A DNA stretch of 64,000 nucleotides, from contig NZ_CP045295.1 in the NCBI RefSeq assembly GCF_009363095.1, positions 4,555,001 through 4,619,000 on the forward strand. The letters are read 5' to 3'. This document shows positions 53,777 through 62,040 of the stretch, in pieces. The position numbers were made by a program, and so were the translations under genes. The DNA comes from Paenibacillus cellulositrophicus. GTDB taxonomy: Bacteria; Bacillota; Bacilli; Paenibacillales; Paenibacillaceae. The notes below the pieces were generated by a model. It was not told the origin of the DNA. It ran no database searches and worked only from the letters and a program-made list of their open reading frames with translations. The stretch's first letter is position 1. The number at the start of each line of letters is the position of its first letter.

Positions 53777-54506
53777 ATTCATCGCCACCCTCGCCCCCTG
53801 CGCCATCGCTGACATGCAGGCCACCGGTGTTCCAGCTTCCTTAACCATCGCCCAGGCGATTCTGGAATCCAACTGGGGGACAAGCGGTCTTGCCCGGCAG
53901 GCAAACAACCTGTTCGGCATCAAAGGAAAGGGCACAGCGGGAAGCGTAGAAATGCCCACCACAGAGTATGTCAACGGCAAGGCGGTGAAGGTGGCGGCAT
54001 CTTTTCGCAAATACCACTCCTGGACGGAGTCCATTGCCGACCATTCCAAGCTTTTGCTGAACGGCACCAAGGACAAGCCGACGCGGTACCACGGTGTGCT
54101 GCGCGCAGATTACCGGCAAGCGGCCGAAGCAGTTTGGAAAGGCGGCTACGCGACCGATCCGAAGTACCCGTCCAAGCTGATCGCGATTATGGAGCAGTAT
54201 GGGCTGCCTCAATATGATACATGGAGAGGAGATCACACCGAAATGAGTGTTAACATTACTGAGCTCGCACAACAACTGGATGACTTGAAGAAAAAAGCGG
54301 AACGCCTGACCCAACTTGAGATCCTTCTGCAAAAGGTGGAGCAGCGAATTACCTCGCTGGAGGCGCGGCAACAGATGGAGGTTCCGGCCTGGGCGGAATC
54401 CGCGGTAAACGCGGCGGTTGAGGCGAAGATCATAAGCACCCCGGTGAACGGAAGCTACGATCTGTACAGGGTGCTGACGATTTTACAGCGGCTGAAGGTG
54501 CTCTAA
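53763..54506 (+). CDS. glucosaminidase-type endolysin
   Basis: A 247-residue cell-wall hydrolase. The GH73/FlgJ domain (about 3-155) has catalytic Glu35 (AQAILESNWG) and the NNLFGIKG block. A coiled coil (about 163-203) links it to a C-terminal module (about 208-247, PAWAESAVNAAVEAKIIS) common in Paenibacillus phage lysins. It lacks a signal peptide, so it depends on the holin encoded just upstream. GGAGG lies about 12 bases before the start. Confidence 0.92.
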   Translation: MNPNEFIATLAPCAIADMQATGVPASLTIAQAILESNWGTSGLARQANNLFGIKGKGTAGSVEMPTTEYVNGKAVKVAASFRKYHSWTESIADHSKLLLNGTKDKPTRYHGVLRADYRQAAEAVWKGGYATDPKYPSKLIAIMEQYGLPQYDTWRGDHTEMSVNITELAQQLDDLKKKAERLTQLEILLQKVEQRITSLEARQQMEVPAWAESAVNAAVEAKIISTPVNGSYDLYRVLTILQRLKVL

Positions 54507-54590
54507 CGAGAACGCTAGTACCAACCATATAGAGATAAGTCAGGCAAGAGGGAAATCATAATTTTTTCATACTAAAAGGGAGGCATCGCT

Positions 54591-54908
54591 ATGCTGATTT
54601 ATGAATACCAACCGACCATACAGACGTTTTCGCTGCTGGAGCCGCTTCTGCCGGGCTGCGTGCGGGAACGCATCAAGGCGATTATGGACGCCGCCCCGGA
54701 AGCGATGTTTTTTTGTAAAATCGAGGACCTGAACCCGAGCATCCGCGTGTATCTCCTGGAACACGATCCGGTGGACGACTATACAGAGTGCCATCTGCTG
54801 TCATGCGACCGGATCGGTCAGGACTATGAATACCTGAGTCTTTCCGTGGAACAGGCCCGTTCCGTGGAAAGGTTCGCAGCCCAGATCCCCGTTATTTCCC
54901 GGAGTTAG
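54591..54908 (+). CDS. hypothetical protein of the lysis region
   Basis: A 105-residue soluble protein, not recognised. It has an N-terminal YEYQPTIQTFSLLEPLLPG and an acidic centre (EDLNPSIRVYLLEHDPVDDYTE). AAAAGGGAGG lies upstream of the ATG. Its last 17 bases overlap, tail to tail, the small minus-strand gene at 54892. Confidence 0.65.
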   Translation: MLIYEYQPTIQTFSLLEPLLPGCVRERIKAIMDAAPEAMFFCKIEDLNPSIRVYLLEHDPVDDYTECHLLSCDRIGQDYEYLSLSVEQARSVERFAAQIPVISRS

Positions 54909-55068
54909 CGGAAGCTTGCTCGCGTTTGACCCGCTCGTATTCTTCCTCGATCGTTTTGGACAGCAGCTCCGTGGCGGTCATGTTCAGCTTCTTGGCCGCT
55001 TCGGCAAGCTGCTTTTTAATGTAGGCAGGCACGTCGTAATGAAATTTAACCTTGTTGCCGTATGGCAT
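54892..55068 (-). CDS. 58-residue ribbon-helix-helix-like protein
   Basis: A small gene from ATG 55068 to TAA 54892 with AAGGGGG 8 bases upstream. The product starts MPYGNKVKFHYDVPAYIKKQ and continues with EAAKKLNMTATELLSK and a helical, charged tail. One strand followed by two helices fits ribbon-helix-helix (CopG/Arc) proteins. It closely parallels the C-terminal third of the protein encoded just upstream at 55083, so the two are paralogous. DNA binding is inferred. Confidence 0.65.
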   Translation of the reverse strand: MPYGNKVKFHYDVPAYIKKQLAEAAKKLNMTATELLSKTIEEEYERVKREQASANSGK

Positions 55069-55082
55069 AACCCAAACCCCCT

Positions 55083-55448
55083 TTACCCCATAACTTCCTG
55101 GTACTTACGCTCGATAATCCGGATTAGCAGCTGGGTAGCGGACATATCCTGCAGCGCAGCCGCTTCGATCAGCTTCTCTTTGATTTCCGGCTGGAACTCG
55201 TATGGCAGCTTGAGCTTCGGTTCGGACATGTGGCCTTCCATCGTTTTTTCCGCATCAATTGCGAGCTTCACCAGCTCGTCCAACGTCGAAGTCTGGGATG
55301 CTTCGCGGCCGTATTTTGGCAGCACCCGGATCAAATACTGCTTCAGCGACTTCTGGTCTTCCTCGGCGATGTCCAGCTGCAGCCGGTCTTCTTCGACGTT
55401 CAGCTTGCAGTCCACGTGATAGCCAAACAGGTTAATCGAATAGTTCAT
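55083..55448 (-). CDS. protein with C-terminal ribbon-helix-helix-like domain
   Basis: A 121-residue protein. The N-terminal part (about 1-75) has strands and an acidic helix (NVEEDRLQLDIAEEDQK); the C-terminal part (about 80-121: LPYEFQPEIKEKLIEAAALQ, then DMSATQLLIRIIERKYQ) matches the small protein at 54892. AAGGAGGGG lies upstream. The pair forms one minus-strand unit at the end of the lysis region, and could be a regulator or an antitoxin-like module; no toxin is recognised. Confidence 0.65.
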   Translation of the reverse strand: MNYSINLFGYHVDCKLNVEEDRLQLDIAEEDQKSLKQYLIRVLPKYGREASQTSTLDELVKLAIDAEKTMEGHMSEPKLKLPYEFQPEIKEKLIEAAALQDMSATQLLIRIIERKYQEVMG

Positions 55449-55828
55449 GCAAAAGCCCCTCCTTGGATATTTGTTGTTTATTATATAGTGTATCGATACG
55501 CATTACAATATAATAATTTTATCCGTTTGATATAGCTTCCACTCCTCAGTAATGGGTCCTCACAATGTCCTTACTACGTCATCGTCATATCCCACAATGT
55601 CTTCACTTCGTAAGCATCAAGTCCTCGCCACGTCCCCACAATGTTCCCCGCTTCGTCATCGCCAAGCCCTCACAATGTCTTCTCAATGTCCCCACTAGGT
55701 CGCTAACACGCCCTCATCCTGTCCTAAATTCCTCTTTTACCGTTCCCTTTCTCGCCCTTCAATTCTCCCCAAGCACCTCATCAGTCCCAACGTCTGTACT
55801 CCGCCATTTCCTTCGCCAATCTTCGATT
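55449..55828. other. intergenic stretch with degenerate repeats
   Basis: About 380 bases without a convincing gene. It contains the CACAATGT repeat field at 55561-55710. One frame across it (55565-55885) is low-complexity and has no ribosome site. Confidence 0.55.
55561..55710. repeat. degenerate direct repeats with CACAATGT core
   Basis: CACAATGT occurs at 55561, 55593, 55637 and 55671, and CTCAATGT at 55682. The first units also share CTTCGT or CTACGT followed by CATC about 10-16 bases later. Spacing is 32, 44, 34 and 11 bases, too irregular for a CRISPR array. Likely a decayed tandem repeat. Confidence 0.6.
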
Positions 55829-55858
55829 TTGTTAACCCGAACCCGCTCCAAATATAGT
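55829..55858 (+). promoter_or_regulatory. sigma-A promoter of glpK
   Basis: TTGTTA (55829), 18 bases, TATAGT (55853). It gives a leader of about 130 bases before the glpK start. Confidence 0.65.
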
Positions 55859-55869
55859 ATGATGTCACT

Positions 55870-55916
55870 AAGGAAAACCATGTAAACGTCACCAAGCGAC
55901 ATGGTTTGTCTTCCTT
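55870..55916 (+). promoter_or_regulatory. glpK leader hairpin containing a cre-like site
   Basis: AAGGAA...AACCATGT pairs with ACATGGTT...TTCCTT (outer arms 55870-55875 and 55911-55916, inner arms 55876-55883 and 55899-55906). The loop side carries TGTAAACGTCACCA (55881-55894), which matches the CcpA consensus TGWAANCGNTNWCA at 12 of 14 positions. CcpA bound here would block transcription from the promoter at 55829. The hairpin has no U-run, so a GlpP-type antiterminator role is uncertain. Confidence 0.5.
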
Positions 55917-55997
55917 ACCGGATATACATCCAGCAACATCCCGAATGTGCACAACCACAACGAGCGCATCGTTCGCTGACGGAGCAGGGAGGGTTCT

Positions 55998-57488
55998 ATG
56001 GAAAAATACATTTTATCACTGGACCAGGGGACGACGAGTTCCCGGGCTATCTTATTTAATGAAAAAGGAGAAGCCGTACATACGGCCCAGCGGGAGATAA
56101 CGCAGCATTTTCCCCATCCGGGCTGGGTGGAGCATAACGCAAATGAGATTTGGGGGTCGGTCCTGTCGGTGATCGCGTCCGTGCTGTCGGAATCGGGCGT
56201 GAAGCCCGAGCAGATCGCGGCGATCGGCATCACGAACCAACGGGAGACCGCGGTAGTGTGGGATAAGGAAACGGGCGATCCTGTGTACCATGCGATTGTG
56301 TGGCAGTCGCGGCAGACGAGCGGCATTTGCGAAGAACTCAAGGCCCAAGGGCTCGACGACACCATCCGCGCCAAAACAGGGCTTCTGATCGATCCGTACT
56401 TTTCCGGTACGAAGGTCAAATGGATTCTGGACGAAGTCGAAGGCGCCCGGGAGAAGGCGGAGCAGGGCAAGCTGCTGTTTGGTACGATCGATACGTGGCT
56501 CATTTGGAAATTTACCGGCGGCCGCGCGCATGTGACCGACTATTCGAACGCATCGCGCACGCTGATGTATAACATTTACGATTTAAAATGGGACGACGAG
56601 CTGCTGGAGATTTTGGGGGTTCCGGCCTCCATGCTCCCGCAGGTACGTCCATCCTCAGAGGTATACGGCCTGACGGTGCCGTACCACTTCTTCGGCACAG
56701 AGGTGCCGATCGCCGGCGTTGCGGGCGACCAGCAGGCGGCCCTGTTCGGGCAGGCGTGCTACAGCAAGGGCATGGCCAAGAACACCTACGGCACCGGCTG
56801 CTTTATGCTGATGAATACCGGCGAAACGGCTGTCCGCTCGGAGCACGGTCTGCTGACGACGCTCGCATGGGGCATCAACGGCAAAGTGGAATATGCGCTG
56901 GAAGGCAGCATTTTCGTGGCAGGCTCGGCCATCCAATGGCTGCGCGACGGGCTGCGGATGCTGAATGAGTCGAAGGAGAGCGAGACTTATGCCTCGCGCG
57001 TGGCTTCGACGGACGGCGTGTACGTCGTTCCCGCATTCGTTGGGCTCGGTACCCCATACTGGGACAGTGATGTGCGCGGAGCGGTGTTTGGCCTGACACG
57101 CGGCACGTCCAAGGAGCATTTTATCCGGGCGACGCTGGAATCGCTGGCCTACCAGACGAAGGATGTGCTGTCCGCGATGGAGGCCGACTCGGGTATCGAG
57201 CTGACCACACTGCGAGTCGACGGCGGTGCCGTGCACAACGATTTTCTGATGCAGTTCCAGAGCGACGTGCTCGGCGTCTCGGTCGAACGGCCGGTCATTA
57301 ATGAGACGACGGCGCTGGGCGCTGCGTATTTGGCGGGGCTTGCCGTTGGCTACTGGAAGAGCCAGGACGACATCTCCGGCCAGTGGGCGATCGAGCGCGA
57401 GTTCCATCCGGTGATGGAAGAGAAGGAGCGAACCGGGCTGTACGAAGGCTGGAAGAAGGCCGTACACGCAGCAATGGCTTTTAAATAA
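55998..57488 (+). CDS. glpK: glycerol kinase
   Basis: A 496-residue FGGY-family kinase that makes glycerol-3-phosphate. The N-terminal LDQGTTSSRAILF (phosphate 1 loop), the NQRET block, and the C-terminal VDGGAVHNDFLMQF signature are present. In Firmicutes the enzyme is activated when PTS phosphorylates a His in the middle of the protein. CAGGGAGGG lies upstream. glpD follows 56 bases later; no glpF facilitator gene is in the window. Confidence 0.97.
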   Translation: MEKYILSLDQGTTSSRAILFNEKGEAVHTAQREITQHFPHPGWVEHNANEIWGSVLSVIASVLSESGVKPEQIAAIGITNQRETAVVWDKETGDPVYHAIVWQSRQTSGICEELKAQGLDDTIRAKTGLLIDPYFSGTKVKWILDEVEGAREKAEQGKLLFGTIDTWLIWKFTGGRAHVTDYSNASRTLMYNIYDLKWDDELLEILGVPASMLPQVRPSSEVYGLTVPYHFFGTEVPIAGVAGDQQAALFGQACYSKGMAKNTYGTGCFMLMNTGETAVRSEHGLLTTLAWGINGKVEYALEGSIFVAGSAIQWLRDGLRMLNESKESETYASRVASTDGVYVVPAFVGLGTPYWDSDVRGAVFGLTRGTSKEHFIRATLESLAYQTKDVLSAMEADSGIELTTLRVDGGAVHNDFLMQFQSDVLGVSVERPVINETTALGAAYLAGLAVGYWKSQDDISGQWAIEREFHPVMEEKERTGLYEGWKKAVHAAMAFK

Positions 57489-57544
57489 ACACAGAAACAT
57501 ATCTTGGGGGGTCTCTTTTTCGATCTGGAGGGAGATAAGCACAG

Positions 57545-59209
57545 ATGATATGGTCCAATACGAATCGCGAACAAATCAAGGAGAGCCTGAAGCAGGAAAA
57601 GTTTGACGTCCTGATCATCGGCGGCGGTATTACCGGGGCAGGCATTGCGCTGGATGCGACGACCCGCGGGATGAAGACGGCGCTGGTGGAAATGCAGGAT
57701 TTTGCCGCAGGCACATCCAGCCGCTCGACGAAGCTGGTGCACGGCGGGCTCCGCTATCTGAAGCAGTTTGAGGTCAAAATGGTCGCCGAGGTCGGCAAGG
57801 AGCGGGCGGTCGTGTACGAGAATGGTCCGCATGTCACCACGCCGGAGTGGATGCTGCTGCCGATCCACAAGGGCGGTACGTTCGGCAAATTCAGCACGTC
57901 TTTCGGACTGCGGGTGTACGACTATTTGGCCGGCGTAAAAAAAGCAGAGCGCCGCATGATGCTCTCCCCGCAGCAAACGCTGGCGAAGGAGCCGCTCATC
58001 AAGAAGGAGGGGCTGAAGGGCGGCGGGTACTACGTGGAATACCGCACCGACGACGCCCGCCTGACGATCGAAGTGATGAAAGCGGCTGTGGCGCACGGGG
58101 CTGCGGCGCTCAATTACAGCAAGGTCGAGGAGCTGCTGTATGACGCCCGGAATAACGTGCGCGGCGCGGTGGTCCACGACCAGCTGACCGGGGACACCTA
58201 TGAAGTCCAGGCCGCCAAGGTCATTAACGCCGCAGGGCCGTGGGTCGACCGCATCCGCGAGAAGGACGCATCGAAGGAGGGCAAAACGCTGCGCCTCACC
58301 AAAGGCGTCCACCTGGTCATCGACCAATCCCGGTTTCCGCTGGAGCAGGCAGTGTACTTCGACACGCCGGATAAAAGAATGGTGTTCGCCATTCCCCGCG
58401 ACGGCAAGGCGTATGTGGGGACGACGGATACTTTCTTCGACCGGGATACGGCGCATCCCCGGATGACGTACCAAGACCGCGACTATATTATTAACGCGAT
58501 CAATTATATGTTTCCCGAGCTGCAAATTACGGCGGAGGACGTGGAGTCCAGCTGGGCCGGGGTCCGGCCGCTCATTCTTGAACAGGGCAAGGATCCGTCG
58601 GAAATATCCCGCAAGGACGAGATCTGGGAGTCCGGTTCGGGACTGCTGACGATCGCCGGGGGCAAGCTGACGGGCTACCGGAAGATGGCCGAGACGATTG
58701 TGGACGTGCTGTCCCGGGAGCTGACTGAACAAACAGGGCGCCCGTTTAAAGCATGCCAGACGAAGCATCTGCCGATTTCGGGCGGGGACTTCGGTGGCTC
58801 GGCGCAGTATGAGCCTTTCGTGAGGAAGACCGCCCAAGCCGGAATCGAGGCGGGGCTGGCCCCCGATGAAGCCCTCGCGATCGCCGGCAAATACGGCACG
58901 AATGCATCCGGCGTCTTCCGGCTGATCCAGAGCCACCGGGCGGAGGCGGAAGCGCACGGGCTGCCGCTGATGCTGTTCGGCCAGCTGGCCTATGCGCTGG
59001 AAGCGGAGATGGCTGCGACGCCGGTGGACTTTTTTACCCGCCGGCTCGGCGCGACGCTGTTCGATATTCAGCTCGTGCGCACCTGGAAGGCGCCGGTCAT
59101 CGAATATATGGGCAGCGTGCTGAACTGGAGCCCGGCGGCGAAGGAAGCGTACGCGGCCGATCTCGACCGCGCACTGCTGGAGGCCGTGGAGCCGGCGGAA
59201 TCCGATTGA
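57545..59209 (+). CDS. glpD: glycerol-3-phosphate dehydrogenase (FAD, aerobic)
   Basis: A 554-residue membrane-associated flavoenzyme that oxidises glycerol-3-phosphate to DHAP and feeds electrons to menaquinone. The FAD motif GGGITGAG is at about 26-33 and the RSTKLVHGGLRYL block follows. The C-terminal cap domain is complete. GGAGGGAG lies upstream. It forms the glpK-glpD operon and ends at a terminator. Confidence 0.97.
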   Translation: MIWSNTNREQIKESLKQEKFDVLIIGGGITGAGIALDATTRGMKTALVEMQDFAAGTSSRSTKLVHGGLRYLKQFEVKMVAEVGKERAVVYENGPHVTTPEWMLLPIHKGGTFGKFSTSFGLRVYDYLAGVKKAERRMMLSPQQTLAKEPLIKKEGLKGGGYYVEYRTDDARLTIEVMKAAVAHGAAALNYSKVEELLYDARNNVRGAVVHDQLTGDTYEVQAAKVINAAGPWVDRIREKDASKEGKTLRLTKGVHLVIDQSRFPLEQAVYFDTPDKRMVFAIPRDGKAYVGTTDTFFDRDTAHPRMTYQDRDYIINAINYMFPELQITAEDVESSWAGVRPLILEQGKDPSEISRKDEIWESGSGLLTIAGGKLTGYRKMAETIVDVLSRELTEQTGRPFKACQTKHLPISGGDFGGSAQYEPFVRKTAQAGIEAGLAPDEALAIAGKYGTNASGVFRLIQSHRAEAEAHGLPLMLFGQLAYALEAEMAATPVDFFTRRLGATLFDIQLVRTWKAPVIEYMGSVLNWSPAAKEAYAADLDRALLEAVEPAESD

Positions 59210-59243
59210 GCGAATATAAGGCGGTCGAATGCAGCATTCCATC

Positions 59244-59280
59244 AGGAACCTCTCATCCCCAGGATGAAAGGTTCCTTTTT
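59244..59280 (+). terminator. terminator after glpD
   Basis: AGGAACCT and CATCC pair with GGATG and AGGTTCCT, followed by five T. Confidence 0.88.
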
Positions 59281-59521
59281 GGCTTGGGATGATACCCACC
59301 AAAACCCGCAGGCTCCCAGTCTCGACAATGGTGAATCAATGAGCAAACGATGCTTTCCTGTCAATCCACTGTCAGTGATGTTAACACCAACTGTTCGGAT
59401 ATTTGCGATAAACTTTGCATTTTTATGGAAAATAGGCACTCGCCCGCGTCCCATGTTAGTACACCTCCGGCAAAATCGCTTATAATAAAAAAACCATACT
59501 GTCGTGAGAGGAGTGCTGTAC

Positions 59522-60931
59522 ATGAACATTAAAGAAAAAAGAGAGCATCGGCAGTACCCCGAACAAGTGAAATCCGACGCGTCCCGCGCGCCATATGAGC
59601 GGGATTATTCGCGGCTGATCCATTCGCCGACGTTCCGGAGGCTGCAGGGCAAATCCCAAGTGTTCGGCGCGGGTACGGGGGACTATTACCGGACGCGGCT
59701 GACCCACTCGCTTGAGGTGGCGCAAATCGCCCGGGAAGCAGCGCGCAGCCTGCTGCGGGCGCATCCCGAGGTCAGCGACGAGCAGGCGGACAATCCCGGG
59801 CTCGTAATCGATCCGGAGGTGGTGGAGTGCGCGGCGATCGCGCATGACTTCGGCCATCCTCCTTTTGGACATAAAGGGGAAGAGGTGCTGGACGGCATTC
59901 TGGATCAGCTGATCCGGGACCGGACGAAAGAAGCCGTGAAGGGGCTGCATCTGTCCCCGGATGAAGTGAATGACGTCCGCGCTAGGCTGCGGAAAAAATA
60001 CGAGCATTTCGAAGGCAACGCGCACAACTTCAGGCTGATTATGTTTTTGGAGAAGCGGGAAAATGTGGACGGCCTGAACCTGTCCGACGCGATCCTGCTC
60101 GGCATCAATAAATATCCATACCCCGGCACCCTGCTCAAAAAGGGGCTGTACCAGCACGAATGGGGCTATATTTCGCAGATCCGCCAGGACTGGGGTATTC
60201 CTGCAGGCAAAAAGACGCTCGAAGCCCAGCTGATGGACTTATGCGACGATATCGCCTATTCGGCCCATGATCTCGAAGACGGCATCAAGGCCGGGAAAAT
60301 CGAAGTGCACGAGCATTTTCTGAAAGATCCGCATATTTTGCGCCTGATTGTCGAGAAAATCATGACGCTGGAGGATGCGTTCTGGGATAACTGCCCGGAA
60401 GAGCATATCCGCTACAAGGTGGAGGAAGTGCTGACCTCCTTTTTAAAAGTGTGGAATGAGAAGCTTCCGTACTGCGAGTTCGACTACTCCCGTACCCGCC
60501 GCGAGGTCAAGGCTTACTGGGTAAGCCTGTTCGTCAGCAGCCTCGGCGTCATTGACGACGGGGGCTGGAAGAAGGTGACCTTCGTCAAGGAAGGCCAGGA
60601 GGATCAGGATATGCTCCGCACCGTCAGCGTGCTGAAAAGCTTCGCGTGGGTCACGATGATCCGCGACCTGCGGGTGCAGCGGCTGCAGAAGCGCAGCGAG
60701 TGGATGATCCAGCGGCTGTGGGACGCTTTTCTCGATCCGGTCGCCTCCAAATCGATTATCCCCTCCGACTGGCTGCAGCGGTTCGAGAAGGATCAGGCCG
60801 GGCCGAATCCGATCTGGACGTGGGAGCACATGGTGATCGACTATATTGCGGGCATGACGGATGCGTTTGCTGAAAAAATTTACAATGAGCTGTACGGATT
60901 GAAGGTAGGTTCCATTTACGACCTGGATTAG
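59522..60931 (+). CDS. dgt: dGTP triphosphohydrolase-like HD protein
   Basis: A 469-residue HD-superfamily enzyme. The metal motif is His62 (LTHSLEVAQIA) with His108-Asp109 (IAHDFGHPPFGH), and the substrate-end motif SRAPYERDYSRLIHSPTFRRL is typical of dGTPases. It hydrolyses dNTPs to nucleoside plus triphosphate; substrate preference is not readable. GAGAGGAG lies upstream of ATG 59522. A TATAAT at 59481 may be its -10, with a poor -35. Confidence 0.9.
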   Translation: MNIKEKREHRQYPEQVKSDASRAPYERDYSRLIHSPTFRRLQGKSQVFGAGTGDYYRTRLTHSLEVAQIAREAARSLLRAHPEVSDEQADNPGLVIDPEVVECAAIAHDFGHPPFGHKGEEVLDGILDQLIRDRTKEAVKGLHLSPDEVNDVRARLRKKYEHFEGNAHNFRLIMFLEKRENVDGLNLSDAILLGINKYPYPGTLLKKGLYQHEWGYISQIRQDWGIPAGKKTLEAQLMDLCDDIAYSAHDLEDGIKAGKIEVHEHFLKDPHILRLIVEKIMTLEDAFWDNCPEEHIRYKVEEVLTSFLKVWNEKLPYCEFDYSRTRREVKAYWVSLFVSSLGVIDDGGWKKVTFVKEGQEDQDMLRTVSVLKSFAWVTMIRDLRVQRLQKRSEWMIQRLWDAFLDPVASKSIIPSDWLQRFEKDQAGPNPIWTWEHMVIDYIAGMTDAFAEKIYNELYGLKVGSIYDLD

Positions 60932-60959
60932 GCAGCCATAGAAGGGAAGGAAAGACCGG

Positions 60960-61898
60960 ATGGGCGCTCTTAAACTTAGCGTGCTGGATCTTGTACCAAA
61001 AATAGGAGAGGCGTCCTTTGAGGAAGCACTGCAGGAAGCGGCCAGTCTGGCCCGCCATGCAGAACAGTGGGGTTACACCCGATATTGGGCGGCGGAGCAC
61101 CACGACCTGGTGAACCTGTCCTGCGCCGCACCGGAAGTGCTGCTGGCGCATATCGGAGCCCGGACCGAGCGGATCCGCATCGGGTCGGGGGCGGTCCTGC
61201 TGCCGCATTACAGCCCGCTGAAGGTCGCGGAGAACTTTCGCATGCTGGCTGCGCTTTATCCCGGCCGCGTCGATCTTGGCATCGGCCGGGCGCCCGGCGG
61301 CTCAGCGCATGCCTCGATGGCGCTGAGCGGCAATTATTTGCAGCATGTGGCCGAGATGCCGGCCCGCGTCGGCGCACTGATCGAGCTGCTGGAGGACCGC
61401 TATGCGTACGAGGACGTGCCGGTCGCGGCCAAGCCCGTCCCGCGGATCCAGCCGGAGCTGTGGATGCTCGGGACGAACAACAAAAGCGCCGGCTTCGCGG
61501 CGGCGAACGGGACGGGCTACGTGTTCGGCCAGTTCATGAGTGACCGCGACGGCGCCGAGGTGCTGGCGGCCTACCGGGAGGGCTTCAAGCCGTCGGCGCT
61601 GCTGGAGCGGCCGAGAAGCATCGCGGCCATCAGCGTCATTTGCGCCGCGACCGAGCAGGAGGCACTGGCGCTGTCCCGCCGGTCGGCCCTGCCGGAAGTC
61701 GAGCGGCCGGGAGCTGAGGCCAGCGAGCCGCAGCCGCAGGCGACCCGGCTGATCACCGGGTCGCCGAAGCAGGTGAAGTCGAAGCTGCTGGAGTTGGCGG
61801 ATTCCTTCGGGTGCGACGAGTTCCTGGTCACCACGCCGGTGATGAGTTATGCCGAGCGGCTGGAATCCTACCGGCTGCTGGCGTCGGTGTGCTTATAA
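60960..61898 (+). CDS. luciferase-like (LLM) flavin-dependent oxidoreductase
   Basis: A 312-residue TIM-barrel flavoprotein of the bacterial luciferase-like group. Residues near the N-terminus (GYTRYWAAEHHD) and the block IGSGAVLLPHYSPLKVAENFRML are typical, as is DLGIGRAPGG. It needs FMNH2 from a reductase; substrate unknown. GAAGGGAAGG lies upstream. It follows dgt by 28 bases on the same strand and may be cotranscribed. Confidence 0.9.
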   Translation: MGALKLSVLDLVPKIGEASFEEALQEAASLARHAEQWGYTRYWAAEHHDLVNLSCAAPEVLLAHIGARTERIRIGSGAVLLPHYSPLKVAENFRMLAALYPGRVDLGIGRAPGGSAHASMALSGNYLQHVAEMPARVGALIELLEDRYAYEDVPVAAKPVPRIQPELWMLGTNNKSAGFAAANGTGYVFGQFMSDRDGAEVLAAYREGFKPSALLERPRSIAAISVICAATEQEALALSRRSALPEVERPGAEASEPQPQATRLITGSPKQVKSKLLELADSFGCDEFLVTTPVMSYAERLESYRLLASVCL

Positions 61899-62040
61899 AA
61901 GGGAGCCAGGCTAGCTCGCCTACCATTCTGCAGACTCGATTCTTGATTGGGAATGGGAATTCGGGAATGTAGAGTAAGGGCGGTGCTGAACGGTTAGACC
62001 GCAATGGAGCCCGAAGATAGGAAGAACGAACGGAGGAACT

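Noticed and set aside
49422..55448. Complete prophage
   Set aside because: No integrase, replication, packaging, capsid or tail gene is present and no att repeats were found at the edges by eye.
54892..55448. Toxin-antitoxin pair
   Set aside because: Both products look like the DNA-binding, antitoxin type and no toxin-like partner is recognised; kept only as an RHH-like pair.
55561..55710. CRISPR array
   Set aside because: Repeat cores are only about 8 bases, spacing is irregular (32, 44, 34, 11), and no cas gene is in the window.
55565..55885. Protein-coding frame of 106 residues before glpK
   Set aside because: It is low complexity, lies over a repeat field and the glpK promoter, and has no ribosome site.
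57350..59302. 650-residue minus-strand frame opposite glpK-glpD
   Set aside because: Antisense shadow; the plus strand carries intact glpK and glpD with all motifs.
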